Assembly (NCBI RefSeq): GCF_003386165.1
Contig: NZ_QRDV01000001.1
Span: 924,085 to 988,084 of the forward strand
DNA from: Winogradskyella eximia
GTDB lineage: Bacteria > Bacteroidota > Bacteroidia > Flavobacteriales > Flavobacteriaceae
Direction: 5' to 3'
Length of the DNA stretch: 64,000 bases
Program-made: the position numbers and the translations under genes
The notes under the pieces: model-generated
Seen by the model: only the letters and a program-made list of their open reading frames with translations
The model's database searches: none
What the model was told of the DNA's origin: nothing
Shown here: piece by piece, positions 1-8,406 of the stretch
Layout: each line of letters opens with the position of its first letter
Numbering within the stretch: the stretch's first letter is position 1

Positions 1-869
1 CAGGTAAAGAAAATATTGGCAATCCAATTGTACTTTGTCATGGTTTTCCCGAACATGCTTTTTCATGGCGTTATCAAATCTCAGCACTTGCTAAAGCTGG
101 TTATCATGTCATTGTTCCAAATCAAAGAGGATATGGTTATTCATCTTGCCCTAAAGACGTAACAGCATATGATATCACCCATTTAACAGGTGATATGGTA
201 GCTTTACTTGATTATTACAACTACAAAGATGCTGTTTTTGTGGGTCATGATTGGGGTGCAAATGTAGTTTGGAACCTTGCACTCTTACATCCAGAGCGGG
301 TAAATAAAGTCATAAATCTTGCACTACCTTATCAAGAACGCGGCAAAAAACCATGGATTGAGTTGATGGAAGCGTTTTTTGGAGACGATTTCTATTTTGT
401 TCATTTTAATAAACACCCAGGAGTTGCAGATGCTGTATTAGAGAACCATACAGAAAATTTTCTTCGTAATTTATTTCGTAAGAATGTACCTCTTGCACCA
501 CCAGAACCAGGAATGTTAATGATGAACCTTGCAAAAGCAGAAAAGCCTTTTGGTGAGTCTATTATGAACGACGATGATTTGTCTGTTTTTGTAAAGGCCT
601 TTAACAATTCCGGATTTAATGGCGCTATTAATTGGTATAGAAACCTCGACCGGAACTGGCACTTATTAGCAGATATTAACCCAATCATCAAACAGCCTAC
701 TCTTATGATCTATGGCAATCTAGATATGATACCAAAATTTGAAAGGCTACAGGATTTCGTTCCGAATTTAGATGTTATTAGTTTAGATTGTGGCCATCAC
801 ATTCAACAGGAATTACCACAAGAAACTAATCAATCAATTTTAAAATGGTTGGCAGAATTTAATGGCTAA
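1..869 (+). CDS. Alpha/beta hydrolase, epoxide hydrolase type (5' end outside window)
   Basis: The reading frame is open from base 3, so the start lies upstream; 288 residues are visible. The oxyanion-hole motif HGFPE is at visible residues 13-17. The nucleophile elbow is GHDWGA with Asp at about residue 83. The catalytic His is in GHH about 22 residues from the end. An Asp nucleophile (instead of Ser) together with HGxP is typical of soluble epoxide hydrolases, which open epoxides to diols through an aspartyl ester; haloalkane dehalogenases share the Asp but usually lack this HGFPE context. No signal peptide can be judged. The substrate is unknown. A 28-codon ORF at 879-965 directly downstream was read and resembles nothing I recognise. 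Confidence 0.85.
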   Translation, partial: GKENIGNPIVLCHGFPEHAFSWRYQISALAKAGYHVIVPNQRGYGYSSCPKDVTAYDITHLTGDMVALLDYYNYKDAVFVGHDWGANVVWNLALLHPERVNKVINLALPYQERGKKPWIELMEAFFGDDFYFVHFNKHPGVADAVLENHTENFLRNLFRKNVPLAPPEPGMLMMNLAKAEKPFGESIMNDDDLSVFVKAFNNSGFNGAINWYRNLDRNWHLLADINPIIKQPTLMIYGNLDMIPKFERLQDFVPNLDVISLDCGHHIQQELPQETNQSILKWLAEFNG

Positions 870-1017
870 AAAAGAGAAATGGAAACAAGAATGGTAATTT
901 ATAGAGAGGAAGCAGAATTTGTTAGAGACTATAAACAAGCATTAATTTTTGAATCTATTTTATAAGCGTAAACTCATTAATAAATATCCTTTTCACATAA
1001 CTTCATTATTTTATATT

Positions 1018-1374
1018 ATGAATATAAACGAGCAACTTAAAACCATAAAAGACTACTATTCTCCTAAAATAATTGGTGAAGTAAATGATGTTTTTATAAA
1101 ACTTGTAAAAATACAGGGAAACAAAGTGCCTTGGCATCACCATAAAAATGAAGATGAATTATTTTATGTGCTTAAAGGAAGTCTTGTTTTTGAAATAGAA
1201 AACCAAGAACCATTTACAATGAAAAAGGGGGATTTGTTCATTGTAAAAAAAGGAATTAATCATAAAGTCAGTTCTAAAAAGGAATGCCATTTAATGCTTA
1301 TTGAAAATAAATCAGCTTTGCATACAGGAAATGTGATTTCTGAGATTACAAAATCAATCAATAATCAAAAATAA
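1018..1374 (+). CDS. Small single-domain cupin protein
   Basis: This is a 118-aa protein with the two cupin motifs. Motif 1 is WHHHKNEDELFYVLKG, giving the His-x-His-x(4)-Glu metal set. Motif 2 is around GDLFIVKKGINH. I chose ATG 1018 (MNINEQLK). An upstream TTG at 949 would add 23 residues that look like untranslated leader and match nothing in the family. Cupins of this size are cytoplasmic metal-binding isomerases, dioxygenases or sensors, and the reaction cannot be told from sequence. It lies in the accessory run of same-strand genes. Confidence 0.8.
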   Translation: MNINEQLKTIKDYYSPKIIGEVNDVFIKLVKIQGNKVPWHHHKNEDELFYVLKGSLVFEIENQEPFTMKKGDLFIVKKGINHKVSSKKECHLMLIENKSALHTGNVISEITKSINNQK

Positions 1375-1506
1375 TGAAACACTAGTGCCATCAGAATTTC
1401 AATTTAGGATTAAAATAATATTAGGTCTGAAGCATGCTATTTTAAAATAGATAGCTGTAGAACTTTATCCACCAACAAAAAAACAACAATTAATAAAAAC
1501 AACAAA

Positions 1507-2760
1507 ATGAGCAAAGGATTAAAAATAGTATTGACAATAGGACTCATTATTGTCTTTCAAGGTATATCGGCACAATCGAAGTTGAATCAATCGAGTGAAT
1601 TTCAAACAGAAATTATTGATTCTGTTTATTCAGAGGTATTCAAAGAATATCGAAAGTTTTGGGTTAAACTCCCTGATAATTATAACCCAAATAGTAGTGT
1701 AAAATATCCTGTTGTTTATTTGTTAGATGGATTTTCTCTGAGAGAAAATTTAGAAGAAATTTATGATAATTATTGGGGACATTATTTGCCTCATATGATT
1801 CTAATTGGAATTTCTAACAAAACTAACAGGATACGGGACTTAACTACTTCTCAGATTAAAATGAGGCGTGGGCAAGCAATGAATAAAGAAACTGGTGGTG
1901 CGGAAAACTTCACCCAAAGTATTGAAAAAGAACTAATCCCATACATTGACAATAAATATCCAACCACGGCCTATCGTACCTTAATTGGGCATTCTTATGC
2001 CGGTTTGTTTACGGTAAATATGTTGGTTAATCATAAACATCTCTTTCAAAACTATATAGCCATAGATCCAAGTTTGGATTGGGACGACCAAAAATTATTG
2101 AAGGAGGCAAAAGAAAAGCTGAGTTCAGAAAGTTATAAAGGTAAATCTCTTTATGTGTCTTTAGCAGCAGAACAGCTACACATGTGGGATGAAGAAATAA
2201 CCATGGAGAATATTATGGACGACGCTTCAGAATTCACTTTGTTTGCACGTTCAATCGTTGACTTTTCAACTTTTGCGACCTCTCAAAAACAGAGTGGATT
2301 AAATTTCTCATGGAAGGTGTACAATGAAGATTTACATGGTACTGTTCCGCTCCCAACGATGAGAGATGGATTGATTTTTCTTTTTAAATGGTACCAGTTT
2401 AAATCTCCGCAAAAATATAATAATCCTGAAACGACAGTAGAAGAATTGGTTAAGCTATTGGAAAAACAAGAAGAAATCTATTCAACGCATTTTGGTTATC
2501 CCTTCCCTCCAATGATTGAGGAAATGTTTAGTGGCTATGGCTATATGAATTTAGAAATGGGGCAACCTGAAAAAGCATTTATGTTTTTCAAATCGAATAT
2601 TGATTATTACCCCAACAGCGCAAGTGCCTATAATTCAATGGCAGACTATTATGAAGCTCAAAATGATATTACTAATGCACTAAGGTTTGTGCAAAAAGCT
2701 GCTGAATTAAGTAATGACGAATACTATAAAAACAGAATTCAAGAACTAAAAAACAAATAA
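1507..2760 (+). CDS. Secreted esterase (IroE/Fes-like putative esterase) with C-terminal TPR
   Basis: This 417-aa protein has a signal peptide ending near residue 22 (GISAQ). The esterase-D type alpha/beta hydrolase domain follows, with the early strand YPVVYLLDGF and nucleophile elbow GHSYAG (Ser about 163). The likely catalytic His is in NEDLHGTVPLP. Residues of about 340-415 form two TPR-like helices (GYGYMNLEMGQPEKAFMFF, then YNSMADYYEAQNDITNALRF). This layout is common in Bacteroidota periplasmic esterases related to siderophore hydrolases, but the substrate is unknown. A second family member lies at 3751 and a truncated third copy at 18758. A 259-bp structured element follows immediately. 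Confidence 0.85.
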   Translation: MSKGLKIVLTIGLIIVFQGISAQSKLNQSSEFQTEIIDSVYSEVFKEYRKFWVKLPDNYNPNSSVKYPVVYLLDGFSLRENLEEIYDNYWGHYLPHMILIGISNKTNRIRDLTTSQIKMRRGQAMNKETGGAENFTQSIEKELIPYIDNKYPTTAYRTLIGHSYAGLFTVNMLVNHKHLFQNYIAIDPSLDWDDQKLLKEAKEKLSSESYKGKSLYVSLAAEQLHMWDEEITMENIMDDASEFTLFARSIVDFSTFATSQKQSGLNFSWKVYNEDLHGTVPLPTMRDGLIFLFKWYQFKSPQKYNNPETTVEELVKLLEKQEEIYSTHFGYPFPPMIEEMFSGYGYMNLEMGQPEKAFMFFKSNIDYYPNSASAYNSMADYYEAQNDITNALRFVQKAAELSNDEYYKNRIQELKNK

Positions 2761-2765
2761 CAAAG

Positions 2766-3024
2766 GCTAACATTTTGTATAACCCGCAATATGCATTAGA
2801 ACTTTGTTATGAGAATCAAAAACACAATAAATCAGGATGTTAAATTTGAAAAGCATAGCATCGCTATGGTTAGAGAAGATAACGAAACGAAGTAGCTGAT
2901 TTGCAGTGTTTTTGGTTCGTAATAGATTTTCTAATTCATAATGCGGATTTAAGTAATGCTAAAGTAGAAGTCTTATAAGAAACTACTAAGCAATCTGACA
3001 CTAACTATCCAATTTATCGTTAGC
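2766..3024. repeat. Structured palindromic element with terminal inverted repeats
   Basis: The block begins with GCTAAC (2766-2771) and ends with its complement GTTAGC (3019-3024). Inside, 2781-2835 pairs with 2896-2950 as an imperfect inverted repeat of about 55 nt. The pairing includes AAAAACAC against GTGTTTTT and CCGCA against TGCGG. At the tip, CATAGC (2854-2859) and GCTATG (2863-2868) form a perfect 6-bp hairpin. No ORF of note is present. It sits 5 bp after the stop of the upstream esterase and 17 bp before the next start codon. It could be an attC-like cassette end, a non-autonomous mobile repeat or a bidirectional terminator. Confidence 0.7.
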
Positions 3025-3041
3025 ACTTATTTGAGAAAAAA

Positions 3042-3617
3042 ATGAAACGATTATTAAAATTCATAGATAAGAATATTTCGGGCAAAAAGGTTTTAAGTCT
3101 TTTTATTTTGACCAATCTTGTTTACACTTTTATGCTGACAGTCACCATTCCCAAAACAATGGAATTCTCTAACGGAATTAAATTATTGGATATGATGCCC
3201 ACAGGATATGACTTGAATTATGTTAGTGAATTATTCAATTCGCTTGGAGAAAATGGACGTTTGACGTATCTAACCAATCAAATACCTGTTGATATGTTTT
3301 ACCCACTGCTATTCGGACTTTCTTACTGTCTGCTTTTGGGTTATTTCTTAAAAAAATTGAACAAATTAAATTCCCCATATATTTATCTCTGCGTAATACC
3401 GATAATTGCTGGAATTGCAGATTATTTGGAAAATATCGGAATTATCACAATGCTTAAAAACTATCCCGAATTGAATGAGACTGCAGTTTATACAACTAAT
3501 ATATTTTCAGTTATAAAAAGCATTTCAACAAGTATATTTTTTATTGCATTAATAGTCATCTTAGTAACACTTGGAATTAAAATATTAAACAGAAAAAAAA
3601 CGGCTGACACTGTATAA
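3042..3617 (+). CDS. Small integral membrane protein of unknown function
   Basis: This 191-aa protein has four predicted hydrophobic segments, near residues 17-36, 85-104, 113-133 and 157-182. A soluble loop of about 45 residues lies between the first two. I do not recognise a named family and no catalytic motif is apparent. The last five codons and the stop (GCT GAC ACT GTA TAA) lie inside the left end of the next palindromic repeat, so the C-terminus TADTV is encoded by repeat sequence. That suggests the coding region was joined to the repeat. Confidence 0.7.
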   Translation: MKRLLKFIDKNISGKKVLSLFILTNLVYTFMLTVTIPKTMEFSNGIKLLDMMPTGYDLNYVSELFNSLGENGRLTYLTNQIPVDMFYPLLFGLSYCLLLGYFLKKLNKLNSPYIYLCVIPIIAGIADYLENIGIITMLKNYPELNETAVYTTNIFSVIKSISTSIFFIALIVILVTLGIKILNRKKTADTV

Positions 3618-3727
3618 AATTAATTGCTTGTTTTAGCCAATTTATGAAAGTTCTCGCGGACTTTCTACCCGTAATTTATCTGCTAAATTAGTTGCTTAAA
3701 CCACGCAAATGATCTTATACATAACCG
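3602..3727. repeat. Cassette-type palindromic repeat, copy A
   Basis: Starts GGCTGACACTGTATAA and ends TTATACATAACCG. The two ends are partly complementary and would form the base of a long imperfect hairpin. The centre carries GAAAGTTCTCGCGGACTTTC, itself a hairpin. A conserved right half contains AAATTAGTTGCTTAAACCACGC. Copies B (4614-4737) and C (8203-8387) share the order of these blocks. It overlaps the stop codon of the preceding gene and ends at the G of GTTACC, where the next gene segment begins. Confidence 0.75.
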
Positions 3728-3750
3728 TTACCAAACATATAAAGCAAACT

Positions 3751-4581
3751 ATGAAAAATTTGACATTTGTAATTTTATATATTCTTCTTTCAGGAGTACA
3801 AACCACATTTGGACAGAATGAAACAGATGATATTATAGTAGGAAGTAAGTTCGTTATTAAATCTAATATTTTAGATGAAGAAAGAACCTGTTTAATAAGT
3901 CTTCCTGATTCATACAATAATTCATCTGAAGTTGATAAAAAATATCCAGTTATCATATTATTGGATGGATATACTCATTTTAAAACAGCATCTGGAATAG
4001 TACATTTTATGAGTTCTAATAGGAATCGAAACAATTTAATGCCTGAAAGTATTATTATAGCCATAGAGAATGTTGACCGAGAACGAGATTTTACAGTTAC
4101 AAAAATTAAGACCAAACGACCGAATAATATGGGAGGTGGAAGGATTTTTTTGAATTTCATTGAGAAAGAACTAGTACCTTATATTGATAAAAAGTATAAG
4201 ACAGAACCGTTTAGAACTCTTGTTGGGCACTCTTTAGGAGGACTACTTACACTAAATTCCTATATGGATGAAAATAGCGTATTTAATGCTTACATTTCTA
4301 TAGACCCAAGTATTTGGTGGAATGAGGAGATGATGAAAAACAAAGTTGATTCTATTTCCTCAATATCATTAGATAAAAAACTTTATATCGCTACTGCCAA
4401 TCAAGGAGAGGCTAATTACGAAAGGAATAAACAAAGACACGACTCTCTCTATACTTTAATAACAAAGAAATCGGATAAACCTCTAAATATCGAAATAGAA
4501 TATTTTGAAAAAGAAAACCATCGCTCTGTACCATTAGTAGCTTTATACGAAGGGTTAAAATATATTAATCAAGAGGAATGA
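3751..4581 (+). CDS. Secreted esterase, IroE/Fes-like alpha/beta hydrolase
   Basis: I chose ATG 3751 because it gives a clean signal peptide of 276-aa protein (MKNLTFVILYILLSG, cleavage near FGQ). The longer start at 3709 lies in the repeat-derived leader. The domain carries the YPVIILLDGY strand and nucleophile elbow GHSLGG (Ser about 161). KENHRSVPL near the end supplies the catalytic His. Unlike the esterase at 1507 it lacks the TPR tail. Residues 1-121 are duplicated in the chimeric ORF at 18647-19126. The substrate is unknown; carboxylic esters are inferred from the family. Confidence 0.85.
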   Translation: MKNLTFVILYILLSGVQTTFGQNETDDIIVGSKFVIKSNILDEERTCLISLPDSYNNSSEVDKKYPVIILLDGYTHFKTASGIVHFMSSNRNRNNLMPESIIIAIENVDRERDFTVTKIKTKRPNNMGGGRIFLNFIEKELVPYIDKKYKTEPFRTLVGHSLGGLLTLNSYMDENSVFNAYISIDPSIWWNEEMMKNKVDSISSISLDKKLYIATANQGEANYERNKQRHDSLYTLITKKSDKPLNIEIEYFEKENHRSVPLVALYEGLKYINQEE

Positions 4582-4613
4582 TTTCGAAGCTAGTAATATC
4601 AACAAATACGTTT

Positions 4614-4737
4614 GGTAACACCGTATATAATTTATTGCTGGCTTTTTGCCTACTTGCGAAAGTTCTTGCGGACTTTCTTGGTCGGTAATTAGTTGCTTAA
4701 AACACGCTACAAACCATATACAATCACGTTGTGTGCC
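4614..4737. repeat. Cassette-type palindromic repeat, copy B
   Basis: Starts GGTAACACCGTATATAA and ends TATACAATCACGTTGTGTGCC, with partly complementary ends. It has the same internal blocks as copy A: GAAAGTTCTTGCGGACTTTC as a central hairpin, then TAGTTGCTTAAAACACGC. It begins 32 bp downstream of the esterase stop codon and precedes the DUF4386 gene. Confidence 0.75.
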
Positions 4738-4810
4738 ATTAGGGCAAAACTGTAACAATTACTCTTTTACAGAGTCAGAATTAGTATTAAATAATAAAAA
4801 TAAATAAACT

Positions 4811-5497
4811 ATGATTGCAAATACAGAACAGAAAAATTTGATTAAGACCGCTAGAATAACTGGCTTATGGTATTTAATGATGGCTATTACAGGAATTCTA
4901 GGGTTTATGGTCTTTCATTCTCAAATATTTGTGTCTGGTAATCCTGAACAAACGCTAACAAATTTAATAGAATTAGAATCTACAGCAAGAATTAGGTTGC
5001 TATTAGAATTTGGTATCGTAATTTCTCAGGCACTTACCGCAGTTTGGTTTTTTAAATTATTTAAAGATAATTATGAATGGGAAGCCTGGACTCTAGGTAT
5101 ATGGGGTATGGTAAATGCTTTAGTCATTATGATAAGTGCAATTTCAATCGCCTCAGCAATAGGCATTGCAAATTCTGATATAAGTGCTATGGAAGATAAA
5201 GTTTTACTAATTCAGGTTTTTCAACATATAATTTCTAATGCCTGGGGTATTGGTGGTCTTTTCTTTGGACTTTGGCTGTTTCCTATGGGATACATAGTTA
5301 TCAAATCTAAAAGAATGCCCATCTGGTTGGGAAGAGTTATTGTTTTAGGTGGTATTGGCTATGTATTAAGTACCTTAATCCACTATGCAGGCATTGATTT
5401 TAGCTTCAATGAATATCTTACGCTACCGGCAACTATTGGTGAATTTTGGATGATTGGTTATTTATTAATTTTTGGCATAAGACCTAGCTATAAGTAA
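4811..5497 (+). CDS. DUF4386 family integral membrane protein
   Basis: This 228-aa protein has about six hydrophobic segments and the typical DUF4386 opening (KTARITGLWYLMMAITGILG). The family is polytopic and functionally uncharacterised, common in accessory DNA of Bacteroidota and Firmicutes. The tryptophanyl-tRNA synthetase gene starts 13 bp after its stop, with no repeat between, so the two probably travel and are transcribed together. No enzyme motif is visible. Confidence 0.8.
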   Translation: MIANTEQKNLIKTARITGLWYLMMAITGILGFMVFHSQIFVSGNPEQTLTNLIELESTARIRLLLEFGIVISQALTAVWFFKLFKDNYEWEAWTLGIWGMVNALVIMISAISIASAIGIANSDISAMEDKVLLIQVFQHIISNAWGIGGLFFGLWLFPMGYIVIKSKRMPIWLGRVIVLGGIGYVLSTLIHYAGIDFSFNEYLTLPATIGEFWMIGYLLIFGIRPSYK

Positions 5498-5510
5498 AAT
5501 TAAACAAAAA

Positions 5511-6572
5511 ATGTTAAATAAAAGTTTTGAAAAAGCAAAAGAGCAAAGCAAATTATTAGAAAATGATTTGTATAAGAATCCTCATAAGTATCGCGTATTA
5601 ACGGGAGATAGACCTACAGGTAATTTGCATCTTGGACACTATTTTGGCTCAATTATAAACCGATTAAAATTACAAAGTTTGGGAATTGAGACTTATATTT
5701 TAATTGCTGATTATCAAGTGTTGACAGATAGAAATGTTTTTAATGAAATTTCAAAATTCACATATGAACTAACTTTGGACTATTTAGCCTGTGGTTTAGA
5801 CCCTGAAAATTATAAAACTCATATTTTTCCTCATAGTCATATTCCTGAATTAAATCAACTAACTATTCCATTTCTGACATTAGTTTCTAGTTCAGAATTA
5901 AACAAAAATCCAACTGTTAAAGAAGAAATTACTGCTTCAGGACTGAGTAATATTAATGCAGGAATGTATATCTATCCAGTTCACCAAGCTGCTGACATTT
6001 TGTTTTGTAAGAGTAATGTGGTTCCTGTTGGAAAAGACCAATTACCTCACATAGAATTAACTCGGAAAATTGCAAAGCGCTTTAATACCAAATTCAATAA
6101 AAATATTTTTACAGAACCAGTTGCACTTTTTACTGATACCCCTACTATTCTTGGGTTAGACGGTATTCAAAAAATGAGTAAAAGTCGCAACAATTCAATT
6201 ATGATAAAGTCAACCGCTGATGAAACAATAAAACTAATAAAATCTGCCAAAACTGATTCAAGTCGTTATATATCTTACGACCCCCAAAACAGACCGGAGG
6301 TTTCCAACTTACTTAAGCTAGCTTCCTTATGTTCAGACATATGCCCAAAAGATATTGCTGATAAAATTGGCGACCAAGGGTCAGGAAAACTTAAAGAGCT
6401 AACAGCAGAAGCTATAAACACATATTTTGAGCCTATTAGAAAAAAAAGAATAAAGCTTGAAAAAAATAAAGACTATGTCAGAGATATTTTGCTTAAAGGT
6501 ATAAGCAAAGCGAGAGAAACAGCTATTGAAACTTTAAGTGAAGTCACTGAAGCAATGAATATGAAAATATAA
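5511..6572 (+). CDS. trpS: Tryptophanyl-tRNA synthetase, probable accessory copy
   Basis: This is a 353-aa class I aminoacyl-tRNA synthetase that charges tRNA-Trp with tryptophan using ATP. The HIGH-type motif is HLGH (residues 40-43) within GDRPTGNLHLGHYFG. The KMSKS motif is exact (221-225). The 25-residue N-terminal extension before the Rossmann fold and the GDRPTG form are those of the longer TrpRS type. Its position among cassette-like accessory genes suggests a second copy besides a housekeeping trpS elsewhere. Extra TrpRS copies in other bacteria can confer resistance to tryptophan-analogue antibiotics such as indolmycin; that role here is inference. Confidence 0.9.
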   Translation: MLNKSFEKAKEQSKLLENDLYKNPHKYRVLTGDRPTGNLHLGHYFGSIINRLKLQSLGIETYILIADYQVLTDRNVFNEISKFTYELTLDYLACGLDPENYKTHIFPHSHIPELNQLTIPFLTLVSSSELNKNPTVKEEITASGLSNINAGMYIYPVHQAADILFCKSNVVPVGKDQLPHIELTRKIAKRFNTKFNKNIFTEPVALFTDTPTILGLDGIQKMSKSRNNSIMIKSTADETIKLIKSAKTDSSRYISYDPQNRPEVSNLLKLASLCSDICPKDIADKIGDQGSGKLKELTAEAINTYFEPIRKKRIKLEKNKDYVRDILLKGISKARETAIETLSEVTEAMNMKI

Positions 6573-6613
6573 TAGCACTACCCACAATTTAATAATAAAT
6601 AACTTATAAAATT

Positions 6614-7435
6614 TTGATAGTAAAAAAATTAGAGAATACAACATTTGATATAATCGCTGATTGTTTTTTAAGGTCTTTCGAGAATTACTATGTTAAAGTT
6701 CCTACTGACAAAAATTATTATAAAGAGAGATGGAAAATATCAAAAGTTGATTATGCTCTTTCTTATGGAATGTTTGATGGAGATAAATTAGTTGGATTTA
6801 TAATTAACGCCATAGATAAACGTAATGGAGAAAAAATAGCCTTTAATACCGGAACAGGTGTACTTCCAGAATATAGAGGAAGAAGAATAGTTAAATCGAT
6901 TTACGATTTTGCTATACCAGATTTAAAAATAAATGGAGTTACAAAATGTTCTTTAGAGGTAATCATTGAAAATACTAAAGCAATAAAATCTTATCAAAGA
7001 ATTGGATTCGAAATTTGTAAAACATTTAATTGCTTCAGTGGAGAAATTAAATTAATCTCAAATGCTAAAATTGAGATGAATAAAGTTGACTATAATGCTT
7101 TTGATTGGGGAAAATTACCTAATCAAAATTTATATTCTTGGGATTTTAACTTAGAAGTAATTAAAAACGGAGATTACGAATACTATCAAATTACAAAGGA
7201 TAATTTTCTTGAGTCATTTTTTGTTGTAAACCCCAAAAATGAATATTTAGCACAATTTGAGATTTTAAAAGAAAGTGATGGCTGTTGGAATAGATTATTT
7301 AAAGGGATAAAAGAAGTATCAAACTCAATAAAAATAATAAATGTCGATACAAGATTAAACGAGAAAATAAATTTCATCAATTCAATTGGATTATCGAATA
7401 CTGTTAATCAATATGAAATGGAAATGAATATATAA
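6614..7435 (+). CDS. GNAT family N-acetyltransferase
   Basis: This 273-aa protein starts at TTG; no in-frame ATG lies near, and the frame opens just upstream. Residues of about 60-140 form the GNAT fold. Motif A is GVLPEYRGRRIVKSIYDFA, where the RGRR segment replaces the usual R/Q-x-x-G-x-G/A acetyl-CoA loop. Motif B is ENTKAIKSYQRIGFE. The C-terminal half of about 120 residues is not recognisable and may be a second degenerate GNAT-like domain. The acceptor is unknown. It is followed by a palindromic element. Confidence 0.75.
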   Translation: MIVKKLENTTFDIIADCFLRSFENYYVKVPTDKNYYKERWKISKVDYALSYGMFDGDKLVGFIINAIDKRNGEKIAFNTGTGVLPEYRGRRIVKSIYDFAIPDLKINGVTKCSLEVIIENTKAIKSYQRIGFEICKTFNCFSGEIKLISNAKIEMNKVDYNAFDWGKLPNQNLYSWDFNLEVIKNGDYEYYQITKDNFLESFFVVNPKNEYLAQFEILKESDGCWNRLFKGIKEVSNSIKIINVDTRLNEKINFINSIGLSNTVNQYEMEMNI

Positions 7436-7440
7436 ACTGT

Positions 7441-7614
7441 AGCCAAAAATGGCTATAATTCATTGTGGAATTGAACAAAATTTTAAAGTAATATCATAAA
7501 TTCAGGCTTGATTTCACGCTTGAAAATCCATGCTGTATTTTCCACAACGAAATCATAGCTGAGACCTTTGGGCGCGCCTCACTGCGCCATACACAGTAGG
7601 CGTTAAGCGCAATG
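7441..7614. repeat. Palindromic element with GC-rich right end
   Basis: The arms GGCTATAATTCATTGTGGAA (7451-7470) and TTCCACAACGAAATCATAGC (7540-7559) are near-perfect complements enclosing 69 bp. To the right lies a small hairpin GGCGC/GCGCC (7571-7588), then GGCGTTAAGCGC, which contains a GTTRRRY-type core (GTTAAGC). The GC content is visibly higher than in the surroundings. The element fills most of the gap between the GNAT gene and the broken CPBP gene. Confidence 0.6.
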
Positions 7615-7668
7615 TAACTAAACTACCAACTCATCGTCTTCCATTAACAAACCAATCAGTAAATTAAA

Positions 7669-8190
7669 ATGCAAAAAAAATTAACAGAACGAAAAGAAAC
7701 TTGGAAAACAATCTTTCTATTTCTTGCAATCGTTATTCTTCTTACTTCACCTTTTCATTATGCCATAGTTAATTTATATCCATCACGAATAAATGTTGGG
7801 GCTATAATGTGGTGTCCTGCAATTGCAGCCTTCATTACCTTAAAAATAAAAGGTCGTAAGATTTCATCTCTAAATTGGAATTGGGGAAATTGGAAATATA
7901 TTCGACTTTCTTATTTTATTCCTGCTTTATATGGCTTAATCACTTATATACTCATTTGGGTTTTAGGTTTTGGAAGTTTAACAAATGAAGAAGCAATTAC
8001 AGATTGGGGAAAAGAACTTGGTTTGATTGGAATAGGAACTTTAAATCCTACATCAATTGCAATCATAGCTATTATCTTATTAGGAACTATCGAAGTAATT
8101 AGAGCAGCAGCAACAACTTTAGGGTAAGAGATTGGATGGCGAGGATTTTTTATTTATGAATTAAGAAAAGCAATTAAAGAAAAATTATAA
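7669..8190 (+). pseudogene. CPBP-family intramembrane protease, broken by a stop codon and truncated
   Basis: The first 152 codons encode hydrophobic segments of a CPBP (CAAX protease/bacteriocin-processing) protein. In the active-site motif, where GEEIGWRG is expected, the first Glu codon is TAA (8125-8127). The frame resumes directly as EIGWRGFFIYELRKAIKEKL and stops at 8190. Only about 20 further residues remain, so the later membrane segments with the catalytic His residues are also missing. Both lesions point to an inactive gene. A single base change (GAA to TAA) explains the first. Palindromic repeat copy C follows 12 bp later. Confidence 0.85.
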
Positions 8191-8202
8191 CTAAAAAACA
8201 CA

Positions 8203-8387
8203 GCGGCTAATACCGTGTATAATTGCTTCGCCAGTTCGCTAAACTCTTGTCATTGCTAGTTATAGCCTACTTACGAAAGTCCTCGCTGACTTTTGCTGCG
8301 CACAGTTCGCAAAGCTCGTGTCTATCTGCGATTTATTTGTTAAATCAGTTGCTTAAATACGTAACGAATCTTACTCAATCACATTAA
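8203..8387. repeat. Cassette-type palindromic repeat, copy C
   Basis: Starts GCGGCTAATACCGTGTATAA and ends CTTACTCAATCAC. It shares with copies A and B the blocks GCCTACTTACGAAAGTCCTC, GATTTATTTGTTAAATCAG and AGTTGCTTAAATACG. It is longer because of two inserted stretches (CGCCAGTTCGCTAAACTC and the TGCGCACAGTTCGCAAAGC region). Homology with copy B stops at CAATCAC, after which the leader of the next gene starts. This is consistent with an element boundary at that point. Confidence 0.7.
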
Positions 8388-8406
8388 AACCAATATAGAT
8401 CAACAT

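Noticed and set aside
949-1017. N-terminal extension of the cupin from a TTG codon
   Set aside because: The extra residues are not cupin-like, and an ATG at 1018 gives the normal family start.
7541-7612. Possible riboswitch or tRNA in the GC-rich patch
   Set aside because: Only short hairpins and no known aptamer or cloverleaf could be built; explained better as part of the palindromic element.
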